64,000 bases of DNA from Methylobacterium sp. Leaf117. Lineage in GTDB: Bacteria; Pseudomonadota; Alphaproteobacteria; Rhizobiales; Beijerinckiaceae. Below are positions 31,246 through 40,100 of this stretch, in pieces. The notes beneath the pieces are model-generated. The model saw only the letters and a program-made list of their open reading frames with translations. It did not search any database and had not been told where the DNA came from. Each line of letters begins with the position of its first letter. The stretch's first letter is position 1. The position numbers and the translations under genes were made by a program. The DNA is taken from NCBI RefSeq assembly GCF_001422985.1, contig NZ_LMNL01000023.1:72516-136515 (forward strand). The letters are read 5' to 3'.

Positions 31246-32301
31246 GTGGATCAAAGTATCATGGCCGCGGACACACCGTCGACCGAGGCGGCATCGGTGA
31301 GCGTAATGGGGTGCGGCGAGTTCCGCCGCTTCGCGGATTTCGTGCCCCTGATGATGTGGCGTGCCGATCATCACGGCGCCGCCGTTCATCACAACGAATC
31401 CTGGCTGGCCTTCACCGGCCGGTCGCCGGACGAGGAACTCGGCCACGGCTGGCGCCGCGGTCTCCATCCCGACGACCTGGAGCGTCACGCCGCCCTCGTG
31501 GCGAAGGCGTTCGAGGCGCAGGAGCCTTTCACGGCCGAATTCCGTCTCCGGCGTCACGACGGGGCGTACCGGTGGCTTCTCGATACGGCCAAGCCCCTGC
31601 GGGAGAACGGCGATTTCGTCGGGTTCCTGGGCACCTGCTTCGATATCACCGATCGCAAGCACGCCGAGGAGGATTCCGAGCGCGCCCTGGTGGAGAAGGA
31701 GGCCTTGCTGGCCGAGGTCTACCACCGCGTCCGCAACAACCTCCAAGTGATGGTCAGCCTGATCGGTCTCTACGGGCGTGCCGCGCCGGCTCCGTGCCGG
31801 GGCAGTTTCGAGGCGCTCGGGCAACGGGTGCGCGCCATCGCGCTGGTGCAGCAGCACCTGCACGAAGCGCCGCACATCGCCTCCATAGACCTGCGCGACT
31901 ACCTGCACCGCCTCGCCTCCGGCCTCGGGCAACTGCGCCGGGCCGGGCGGATCGGTGTCACCGTCGGCGGACGCGGGACCAGTCTCGTCGAGCCGCGCAC
32001 CGCCAATGCCCTCGGCATGATCGTGGCCGAAGTGGTGTCCGAGTGCCTCGACACCACGGCTGAATCCGTCGCCTGCGCCATCGCGATCCAGATCGATGCG
32101 GCGGCCGGCGGTCCGGTGCGGCTGAACATCGTGTCCGGTGCGGGCGAGGGCGCCGCGCCGGGGAAGCTCGAGGTGCCGAACCTCGGTCCGCGCCTGATCG
32201 CCGCCTATGCGTCGCAGGCCGAGATCGCGGTGCGGGGCGTCGGCACCGCCGCCGAGCCCTTGGAACTGCAATTGCCGGAGGTGCTGGCTCAGCCGTCCTG
32301 A
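31246..32301 (+). CDS. PAS-domain sensor histidine kinase with degenerate ATPase domain
   Basis: A 351-residue soluble protein. A PAS domain (about 28-135, with MMWRADHHGAAVHHNESW and FLGTCFDITDRK) precedes a HisKA_2-type dimerisation segment with phospho-acceptor His160 (LLAEVYHRVRNNLQVMVSLIGL). The C-terminal region should be an ATPase, but where the N-box Asn is expected the sequence is LGMIVAEVVSECLDTT, and no DxGxG box is visible, so ATP binding and kinase activity are doubtful. It may act as a phosphotransfer or regulatory partner for another kinase. The GTG at 31246 follows AGGAA; ATG 31261 is an alternative. No response regulator is adjacent. Confidence 0.82.
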   Translation: MDQSIMAADTPSTEAASVSVMGCGEFRRFADFVPLMMWRADHHGAAVHHNESWLAFTGRSPDEELGHGWRRGLHPDDLERHAALVAKAFEAQEPFTAEFRLRRHDGAYRWLLDTAKPLRENGDFVGFLGTCFDITDRKHAEEDSERALVEKEALLAEVYHRVRNNLQVMVSLIGLYGRAAPAPCRGSFEALGQRVRAIALVQQHLHEAPHIASIDLRDYLHRLASGLGQLRRAGRIGVTVGGRGTSLVEPRTANALGMIVAEVVSECLDTTAESVACAIAIQIDAAAGGPVRLNIVSGAGEGAAPGKLEVPNLGPRLIAAYASQAEIAVRGVGTAAEPLELQLPEVLAQPS

Positions 32302-32334
32302 GGATCGCATTGGCGCGCGCAGGGACTATATGCG

Positions 32335-32366
32335 GAAGACACCCGACGCAGAAGACACCCGACGCA
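32335..32366. repeat. 16-bp tandem repeat, two units, before sufE
   Basis: GAAGACACCCGACGCA is present twice head to tail, 18 bp before the sufE start codon. Confidence 0.9.
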
Positions 32367-32384
32367 GGCGAGCCCACCCGGACC

Positions 32385-32810
32385 ATGCTTCCACCCATCG
32401 AGACCATCGTCGACAATTTCGGAATCCTGGATGAGGGTCCGGACCGTTACGAGTATCTGATCGAACTGGGGCGTGCCCTGCCGCCGTTTCCCGAGGACAT
32501 GCTGACCGAGGACAATCGGGTCCACGGCTGCGAAAGTCAGGTCTGGGTCGAGTCTCACATCGATCGCTCGCAGGAGCCGCCCCGCCTCCATCTGAGGGGA
32601 ACCAGCGACTCGGTCATCACCAAGGGACTGATCGCCCTGGTGATGGCGCTTCATGACGGCAAGACGCCGGAAGACATCGCAAAGGTCGACGTCTTCCAGG
32701 TCTTCAAGGAGATCGGCCTCGGTGCCCATCTCACCTCGAAGCGCTCCAACGGCGTTCGCGCCATGGCGGAGCGCATCCACCGGGATGCGGTCCGTCTCAC
32801 GGCTGCCTGA
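32385..32810 (+). CDS. sufE: SufE family cysteine desulfuration protein
   Basis: A 141-residue SufE protein. The family core runs from the N-terminal IETIVDNFGILDEGPDRYEYLIELGR to VHGCESQVWV, where Cys49 accepts sulphur from SufS, and ends with the MxxRIHRDA helix. It activates the SufS desulphurase and passes sulphur to the Fe-S scaffold. The suf operon itself is not in the window. I chose the ATG at 32385; the longer open frame adds 25 residues unlike any SufE and covers a tandem repeat. The gene is convergent with the DUF6456 gene. Confidence 0.93.
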   Translation: MLPPIETIVDNFGILDEGPDRYEYLIELGRALPPFPEDMLTEDNRVHGCESQVWVESHIDRSQEPPRLHLRGTSDSVITKGLIALVMALHDGKTPEDIAKVDVFQVFKEIGLGAHLTSKRSNGVRAMAERIHRDAVRLTAA

Positions 32811-32826
32811 GGCAAGGCGCACCGCC

Positions 32827-33735
32827 TCAGTTCAAGCCTGCGACCGGCTCACGCCACTGGCGCAGGCGGCTGCGGTTCGGCCCCACGGCCTCGCGCTCCA
32901 GGCCATAATGCTCGGCCAGCCGTGCCAGGGCGATGCGAGCGACAACCTTGGCCGAGCGTGCCGGCCATCGCCGCTCCGCCTCGATCCGCTCCAGCCCCTT
33001 CAGGAAGCCGCAGAGGTCGATCAGCAATCCGGACAGGTCGTTGCCGACGGCACCGAGGGCTGCACGCACGCGCTGGCGCGCAGCCAGCATCGCGTCGGAC
33101 CCGGCGGCCGGATCGCGCGGACCCGAACCATCGACCTTCACGCCACTCCAGTCCTGTCCCATCCGAGGCATGAGCGCCGCCCCCGCGAGATCGCGGCGCA
33201 GGCGCTCGCCCGCCTCGAAGCAGGCCGCGTCGATGAGAGGCGTACCGTCGCGGTCGCGTCGGCGTGCCATCCAGGCGAGAGGACTTTCCGTGGCGTCCCG
33301 GACGGGTCGGTCTGGCCCGGGACCCCGTCCCACGAGTTCGAGATGCTGGGCGAGATAGGGCGGATGGGCGCCCGCGCTCTCGCGCCGCAAGCGGGCGCGT
33401 CCGGCCGGACTGATCGTCAGCCGGGCACGCCGGCCCGTGCCGCGTTCCGCGAGATCCCGAACCAGCAGTTCGGCCCCTGCGCCCTGGCGGAACCGGCCGC
33501 CTCCCACCGAAATCCCTTTGCCTCCCTCTCGAACGATCCAGCCCTCGGCGTCGGTGGAATCGGGAAGCGCATAGGAGCCTTCCGGTGCCAAAGCCGCGAG
33601 CAGACGCCTGGCCTCCGGGCCGATCGCCGTCCCCTCGGGATGAGCGGACGGATCACGTCCGGTGCCGCGGTCGGTCGACGGGGTCGTGATGGCGACAGGC
33701 GGGGTCGAGCGAGATTTGTTCATGATTTGTTCCAT
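32827..33735 (-). CDS. DUF6456 domain-containing protein
   Basis: A 302-residue protein with the C-terminal DUF6456 domain, seen in [26 protein letters not shown] and in [42 protein letters not shown]. That domain is typical of Rhizobiales proteins often described as helix-turn-helix regulators; the N-terminal part here shows a winged-helix-like [12 protein letters not shown] segment. Function is unknown. The order sufE, DUF6456 gene, mucR appears to be a conserved Rhizobiales neighbourhood, from memory. The start at 33735 (MEQIMNKSR) is uncertain by a few codons. Confidence 0.78.
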   Translation of the reverse strand: MEQIMNKSRSTPPVAITTPSTDRGTGRDPSAHPEGTAIGPEARRLLAALAPEGSYALPDSTDAEGWIVREGGKGISVGGGRFRQGAGAELLVRDLAERGTGRRARLTISPAGRARLRRESAGAHPPYLAQHLELVGRGPGPDRPVRDATESPLAWMARRRDRDGTPLIDAACFEAGERLRRDLAGAALMPRMGQDWSGVKVDGSGPRDPAAGSDAMLAARQRVRAALGAVGNDLSGLLIDLCGFLKGLERIEAERRWPARSAKVVARIALARLAEHYGLEREAVGPNRSRLRQWREPVAGLN

Positions 33736-33946
33736 TACTCAGAACGGTGGCGGGCAAGCGCCATGCCCTCGATAGTAAGGGAAAAAAAGCCTAGATCAAG
33801 TCTTGACGCGTTTTCCAGGAAAGCGATTCCGGGTTGGCGCATCGTCGGCGCCCGGACCAGACAATCCTGGGATCGGTCCCCGAGACGGGGGTCGACACCC
33901 CCGCCGCGGTAGCGATCGCATCGACCGGAGGCCGGTCGCGGCCTGT

Positions 33947-34381
33947 TCAGGCGGCTTCGTCGTAATTCCCGTTCCGGGTCTGGCCAAGGCCGATCGCCTT
34001 CGCGAGGGCGGAGCGCGCCTTGGCGTAATTCGGAGCAACCATCGGATAATCGGACGGCAAGCCCCATTTGGCGCGGTATTGCTCCGGGCTCATGTCGTAC
34101 TTCGCGCGCAGATGACGCTTCAGCGACTTGAAGGTCCGCCCATCTTCCAGGCAGATGATATGGTCTGCCGTGATGGATTTTTTCACGGAGATTGCAGGCT
34201 GAAGCGGTGCAGACGATGCCTTCGCCTCGATCTGACCGGTGGCAATCTGCTTCAGAGCGCTGTGAGTCTGCGTGATCAACTGCGCCAGCTCACCGGAAGG
34301 CACCGGGTTGTTGCTCACATAAGCTGAAACAATGTCGACGGTCAGCTCGACATAATCCGCAGAATGTTCGATGTCGCTCAT
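33947..34381 (-). CDS. mucR: MucR/Ros family transcriptional regulator
   Basis: A 144-residue Ros/MucR regulator. The DNA-binding zinc finger region is ITADHIICLEDGRTFKSLKRHLRAKYDMSPEQYRAKWGLPSDYPMVAPNYA from about residue 70, and the N-terminal half is the oligomerisation part (LTVDIVSAYVSNNPV). MucR proteins bind many A/T-rich sites and control polysaccharide, motility and stress genes. The first ligands are present (Cys77, Asp80, His90), but where Ros has HLTTHH and MucR mostly HLxTHY the sequence is HLRAKY, so the last His ligand is missing. Autoregulation is usual and the upstream DNA is A/T-rich. Confidence 0.93.
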   Translation of the reverse strand: MSDIEHSADYVELTVDIVSAYVSNNPVPSGELAQLITQTHSALKQIATGQIEAKASSAPLQPAISVKKSITADHIICLEDGRTFKSLKRHLRAKYDMSPEQYRAKWGLPSDYPMVAPNYAKARSALAKAIGLGQTRNGNYDEAA

Positions 34382-34835
34382 GATCGGAAGAATTCTCCTA
34401 ATGCGATGCGTTTGAAAGGGTTACAGGGAGTTCGGACGCTTGCGCGTCCACGCCCATAGGCTCTGCGGATCGGTTCCGCCGCGTCGCCATCTGTCCCGCA
34501 TGCGCTATAGAATGCGCAGCAACTTCGCCCGCCACGATTTCTGGATATGCTATTCCTGATCAGGTCGCAAGACGGCAATGCGCGTCTTCGGTAATCTTAA
34601 GCAACACCTTAGAACAATATTTCAACAATCTCTGATCACCAGAATTTGACATCGAAACCATTGGGGGATGGTCTCGGGCCACTTGGCGGGTCGATTTGGC
34701 AATCTTGTCCGTGCCGATCCGGCAGAGGGTGAGCCTGTCTCCGGGCTGCTTGCCTGTCGGCCTCGTCCGGGCCACATGGCAGGACGAAGGGACCGAGACG
34801 GCCCTTTCTCACGCACCTGTGACAGGATTTTCGCG
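34382..34835. other. 454-bp A/T-rich divergent control region
   Basis: No gene is supported. The stretch 34540-34660 is far more A/T-rich than the rest of the window (ATATTTCAACAATC, TTAAGCAAC) and contains TTGACA at 34646. This suits MucR autoregulation and the promoters of mucR and of the divergent peptidase gene, but no complete promoter could be fixed. Confidence 0.4.
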
Positions 34836-36989
34836 ATGGCGTCCCAGTCCGCATCAATTTCCACGCCCTCCGTTGCTCCCATCGCGGATGTGAGGCCGCA
34901 CAGCTACGAGGTTCACGGTCGTGTGTTGAGCGATGATTACGCTTGGCTGAAGGCTGACAATTGGCGCGACGTCCTGAAAGATCCTGCCGCTTTGCCCGAT
35001 AGTATTCGGGAGTATCTGGCGGCTGAAAACGCCTACTCGGAAGCGGCCCTTGCCGAGAGCGCGGACCTGCGCCGGACGCTCGTCGCCGAGATGCGGGCGC
35101 GCATCCGCGAGGATGACAGCAGCGTGCCCGAGCCGGACGGACCCTATGCCTATTACACCCGGCATCGTGAGGGCGGCCAGCATCCGCTGGTGTGCCGGCG
35201 CCCGCGCACCGTCGTCGTCATGCCGGGTCAGGGGGCTGAGACGGCGGCGGATGGCGGACCGGAGGAGGGGGAAGTGATCCTTCTCGATGGGGATCGAGAG
35301 GGGGAGGGGCTCGCCTTCTTCGAGATCGCCTCGGCGGTCCATTCCGAGGATCACGCGTTGTTGGCCTGGAGCGCCGACACCAAGGGATCGGAACTGCATA
35401 CCATCCAGGTCCGCACGCTCGAGACCGGAGCGGATTTGCCCGACCGCATCGAGGCGACCACCGGTGAGGTCGTCTGGACGGCCGACAACCAGGCGTTCTT
35501 CTACGTCGCCGTCGACGAGAACCATCGCCCCGCCCGGGTCATGCGCCACCGGATCGGCACCGGGCAGGAGGCCGACACCCTCGTCTACGAGGAGCCGGAT
35601 TCCGGTTTCTTCGTGCATATCGAGGAGACGCAGTCGGGCGATTTTCTAACGGTCACCGCCAGCGATCACGAGACCTCGGAGGTCCATCTGCTGGACCGGC
35701 GGGTGCCCGACGGAACCCTGATGGTGGTGCAGCCGCGCCAGCCCCTGTTGATCTATTCGGTCGAGAACTGGGCCAATCACCTCTTCATCCTCACCAACGC
35801 GGAGGGTGCCGAGGACTTCAAGATCGTGACCGCCCGCCTGGAAGCGCCGGCGCGCGAGAACTGGACCGACGTCATCGCCCATCGACCGGGCGTGATGATC
35901 CGCCATCAGCACGTGATCGCTGACCATCTGGTCCGTCTCGAGATCGAGAATGCACGCCCTCGGATCGTCGTGCGCGACACGCAGGGCAGCGAGCACGTGG
36001 TGGCCTTCGCCGAGGAAGCCTATTCGCTGGGTCTCCAGCCCGGCCACGAGTTCGAGACGGCGGTGATCCGCTTCACCTACTCGTCGATGACGACGCCGGC
36101 CGAGACCTACGATTACGACTGCGTGACCCGGGCGCGGCAGTTGCGGAAGCGGCAGACCGTGCCGAGCGGGCACAAGCCGGAGGATTACGTCACCCGCCGT
36201 CTCTTCGCCACGGCGCCGGACGGCGAGACGGTGCCGATCTCGCTGCTGCACCGCCGTGACTGTCCCCTCGACGGCTCGGCGCCGCTGCTGCTCTATGGCT
36301 ACGGCTCCTACGGCACGCTGATGCCGGCGGCTTTCCGCACCAACCTCCTGTCGCTGGTCGATCGCGGGTTCGTCTACGCCATCGCCCACGTGCGCGGCGG
36401 GACCGAGAAGGGCTGGCGCTGGTATCTCGATGGCAAGCGCGAGAAGAAGCCCAACACGTTTTCGGATTTCGTCGCCTGCGCCCGGACGCTGATCGAGGCG
36501 AACTACACGGCCGAGGGCCGCATCGTGGCCCATGGCGGCTCGGCCGGCGGCATGCTGATGGGGGCGGTGGCCAACCTTGCGCCGGAACTCTTCGCCGCCA
36601 TCGTCGCAGACGTGCCCTTCGTCGATGTTCTCAACACCATGCTCGACGGCGAACTGCCGCTGACGCCGCCCGAATGGCCCGAATGGGGCAATCCACGCGA
36701 GAGCCTGACGGCGTTCGAGACGATCTTGTCCTACTCGCCCTACGACAACGTCGCGGCGAAGCCGTACCCGGCCATCCTGGCGCTTGGCGGACTGACCGAC
36801 CCACGGGTGACCTATTGGGAGCCGGCCAAATGGGTCGCGCGCCTGCGAGCGACCATGACCGGCGGCGGCCCGATCCTGCTGCGCATCAACATGGAGGCGG
36901 GCCACGGCGGCGCGGCCGGACGCTTCGACCGCCTCGAAGAGGTCGGCTTGATCCAGGCCTTCGCCCTCCGGGCCGTCGGTAAGGCCTGA
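34836..36989 (+). CDS. ptrB: Oligopeptidase B / prolyl oligopeptidase family (S9)
   Basis: A 717-residue S9A peptidase. The N-terminal beta-propeller begins PHSYEVHGRVLSDDYAWLKADNW; the C-terminal alpha/beta hydrolase domain starts near residue 430 (LLLYGYGSYG). The catalytic residues are Ser in GGSAGG, Asp in GGLTDPRV and His in EAGHGG. The enzyme cleaves small peptides after basic residues and is cytosolic: no signal peptide. The ATG at 34836 follows AGGAT; the open frame to 34668 covers part of the control region. It is convergent with the AsmA gene across copy 2 of the 84-bp repeat. Confidence 0.92.
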   Translation: MASQSASISTPSVAPIADVRPHSYEVHGRVLSDDYAWLKADNWRDVLKDPAALPDSIREYLAAENAYSEAALAESADLRRTLVAEMRARIREDDSSVPEPDGPYAYYTRHREGGQHPLVCRRPRTVVVMPGQGAETAADGGPEEGEVILLDGDREGEGLAFFEIASAVHSEDHALLAWSADTKGSELHTIQVRTLETGADLPDRIEATTGEVVWTADNQAFFYVAVDENHRPARVMRHRIGTGQEADTLVYEEPDSGFFVHIEETQSGDFLTVTASDHETSEVHLLDRRVPDGTLMVVQPRQPLLIYSVENWANHLFILTNAEGAEDFKIVTARLEAPARENWTDVIAHRPGVMIRHQHVIADHLVRLEIENARPRIVVRDTQGSEHVVAFAEEAYSLGLQPGHEFETAVIRFTYSSMTTPAETYDYDCVTRARQLRKRQTVPSGHKPEDYVTRRLFATAPDGETVPISLLHRRDCPLDGSAPLLLYGYGSYGTLMPAAFRTNLLSLVDRGFVYAIAHVRGGTEKGWRWYLDGKREKKPNTFSDFVACARTLIEANYTAEGRIVAHGGSAGGMLMGAVANLAPELFAAIVADVPFVDVLNTMLDGELPLTPPEWPEWGNPRESLTAFETILSYSPYDNVAAKPYPAILALGGLTDPRVTYWEPAKWVARLRATMTGGGPILLRINMEAGHGGAAGRFDRLEEVGLIQAFALRAVGKA

Positions 36990-37018
36990 GCCGGATTTCT
37001 CAAGCCTGTCAGGTTCAT

Positions 37019-37102
37019 TCTGAACCAACCAGACTCGCGAGCCCCTCGTTTCCGTTTGTCTGGTCGGGATCACCGGTTTCCGCTGATCCCTGACAAACTC
37101 TA
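37019..37102. repeat. 84-bp palindromic stop-codon-linked repeat, copy 2
   Basis: Gap-free partner of 13894-13977. Outer arms GTTTGTC (37054-37060) and GACAAAC (37092-37098) and inner arms GGGATCA (37066-37072) and TGATCCC (37084-37090) are perfect and enclose an 11-base loop. Read on the minus strand it begins with the TAG stop codon of the AsmA gene. It separates the convergent peptidase and AsmA genes. Confidence 0.85.
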
Positions 37103-40100
37103 GGGCTGAGGCGTCGCCTCGGGCTGCGGTGCCTCCGCCTCCGGGCGCAGGCGCCGCGCGGCCTCGCGGGCGGCTTCCCGGGCAGCTTCGGCCTCGCGAG
37201 CCTGCGCGTCCCGTGCTTCACGGGCGGCCTCCTCGGCCGCACTCTTATCGGCGGCTGCCTTCAGGGCCGCCGCGCGAGCCTTGTCCATCTCGATGCGGGC
37301 GCGGCGGCGCTGGCGCTCGCTCTGGTCGGCCTCGAAGATCTCGATCTTCTCGAGTTCGCGCTGGAGCACCAGGGCCGCAAGGCCGTTCGTCGCCGGCCCG
37401 GCATCGATGCTGCGCTCGGGGGCATGGATCGGCCCGCTGAAACCGAGCTGGATCGCCGGGTTCCCTCCGGTCCAGCCTTTCGGCGGCTGTCCTGCGCTGA
37501 GCGTCCCACGCGCGTCGAGACGTGCGGTTCGCAGGTCGAAGCCCCAGGTGCCGCTCCACTTGGCGACACCCAGCTCCAGGGTGAGGGGACCGGCCCGCAG
37601 CGTTCCGCCGACGAGGCTTGCCGGGCTGGAGACCGGCCCCGGCACCGTCAGTGGACCTGCGCCGAGTTCTTCCACCACGAGGGCCTGGAGCCGCCCCTCG
37701 CGAAGGGGATCGTCTTCCCCGAGCACTCGCGTCACCGCCCGCTGGAGTCCCGCCGGATCGGCACCCGGCAGGCTGAGGCCCGCCAAAGTGATCTCTCCGC
37801 TGCCGCCGAGATTGTTCATCAGGCCGGTGAGGCTGGTACCGGAGGCCCCGAAGCGCAGTTGCGCCGTAACGCGACCCGCCACGGGGCCGCCACCGGCAAG
37901 GCCGGAGATCGCCGCATCGGTGAGCGTGCCTTCGCCCGAAACGGCCGCGCCGCCGCCCTGACGCGTCACGGTCGCGCTGCCGGCGACCCGACCTTTCGCG
38001 AGGGTCGCGTCGAGGTCGCGGAGGGTCAGGGTCTCCCCGTCGAGGCTGACGCCCAGGGCTGCGCCGGTCGCGACCAGTCCGCGTCCGAGGTCCAGGGTAT
38101 CGACCCGGAGGGCGAGGGAGATGGAGGCTTGCGCGGCCGGAACCGGCGCGAAGCGCGCGCTGGCCGGATCGGAGGCCGCGGCCTTGGACGGTTCGGACGG
38201 CAGGACCGTGGCGGCGGCCAGGAGCGGCAGCGACAGGCGCGCGAGGCTGGCGCTGCCGTGGATCTCGCCCTCCGGCGTGCGCGTGAGGTCGGCCGACACC
38301 GGCGCGCCGTCGACTCGGCCGACGAGGCCCACCCGTGCATCCGGCCCGGCCCGGGACAGGCGCAAGCCGAGCTCGGCCGGAAGTGGACCCGGGATCGGCA
38401 CGGCACTGCCGGCGAGGGTCAGGAACGGCGCCACGTCCGGCAGGCTGAGGTGCAGTTCGCCGGCGCTGGGCAGGCTCTCGCGGCCGTCCAGCAGGACGGG
38501 CTGCACCGTCGCGATCGTGACGTCGGCGACGGACCCGCTGACCCGCAGGGCGAGCCCGAACGGTCTGCCATCGGCTTCGGCAGGGCCGGGCGTACCGACG
38601 AGGCGAAGGCGGCCGGGGCGCCGCAGGGCCGGGATGTCGCGGCGTTCGAGCCAGGTTCCCGCATCCGCCGTCGCGAGGGTGAGGTCCAGGCTGTCGATGC
38701 GGCCGGAACGGCTCCGGAGGTCGAGGTCGAGGGGGCCACCGGCGGCCTCGCCCTTGGCGGCGACCCGGAGGGTATCGGCCGTGCCGGCATCCCGTTCGAG
38801 GCTGACGGCAAGGTCGAGGGCTCCGGCGCGCAGGAAGGCCGGGATTCGCTGGGCTTCCGCCAGCCAGACCCGGTCGAGGAGCGCGAACAGGGGGGCGGCC
38901 ACCGCCGCCGAGACCCGCCCGGCGATCCGGCCCGTGCCGTCCGGATCGATGCGTCCCGACAGCTTGGCGTTGGCGCCTGCCAGATCGCTGATGTCGAGGC
39001 TGTCGACCACGAGGCTCGGGCCGTCCGACTGGAGGCTGGCCGCGATGGTGCCGCCACCCGAATGCGCGCCGGACGGGCCGTAGCGGACGTCGCGGGCCAG
39101 GAGGGTGAGCCCGACATCGTGGCCCCGTAGGTCGGCCAGCGTGCCTCCGAGGACCGGCAGGGTCGCGATGTCGAGGCCCTGCGCGACCAGTTGCGCATCA
39201 AACCGCCCCCGATGAGCGCCGTCGGCTGCCGCGTAGCGGGCATTCCCGGTGACGCGCGCCTCGCCGAGGCCGAGCCGCAGGTTGCGCAGCGACACCGTCA
39301 AGGCGTCCACCGACAGATCGGTGGCCAACTGGACCGGTCGGCCATCCATCACGGCCACGGCCGGACCCTCGAACCCGAGACGGCGCAGGTAGCGGCCGAA
39401 GCTGTCGGAGGCCGGGGCGTCGACGGACAACCGTCCAGTGAAGCGCAGGCCCGCTTCGGTGTCGATCTCGCCGCTGGCCCCGAGCACCGCCGCACCCGGC
39501 GCGGTCACGTCGAGCCGACGCAGGACGACCCCGCCGGTGCGGTCGAGGGTGCCGCTGGCGGCGAGCCGCGACCATTCGTCGAGGCCGAGGGCCAAGCTCT
39601 CCACCGCGAGGTCCAGATCGACCATCACGGGCAGGCCGAAGCCGTTCCGGCCGCCGATCGCCGGAACGCCGCGCGCGATCAGCGCCTGTCCGGCCGCCGA
39701 GGTCAGGAAGGCATCCAGGTCGAGGCGCCGGGTCGAGAGGGCGAGGCCGGCGCGCCATTGCTTCAGGTCGAGCTGCCCCGTGCCGCCGAGGCGCAGGGCC
39801 TGTCCGCCGGGATCGATCTCCAGGGCGACATCGGTGAACCGGGCTGTGAGGCCGCGCCCGGTGAACTTGCCTCCGAGAGAGAACGGCAGATAGGCGCCTG
39901 CCGCCTGGACCGGTGGCCCGACGACGATGCGGGCGCTGCCTTCCGCGACCGCGGTCGCCAAGCGCCGACCGGACGCGCCCGTTCCGGCGGGCGCAAGGCT
40001 GAGACGGGCATCGGCTTCGAAGCGCGGCTGCGTATCGCCACCGCCGGCGATCTTCACGCTGACGCCGTCGGACCCGATCTCGCCCGTCGAGAGCCGGAAA

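Noticed and set aside
29227..32310. Open frame of 1027 codons on the minus strand
   Set aside because: It is antisense to the 2-hydroxyacid dehydrogenase and the histidine kinase, both with clear motifs. Only its last 198 codons, the SH3 protein, are a real gene. Long antisense frames are normal at this GC content.
34560..34882. Small minus-strand frames between mucR and the peptidase gene
   Set aside because: No start signals, no motif and composition of an A/T-rich control region.
35646..37073. Open frame of 475 codons opposite the oligopeptidase gene
   Set aside because: Antisense to conserved catalytic regions. Its N-terminal residues come from the 84-bp repeat.
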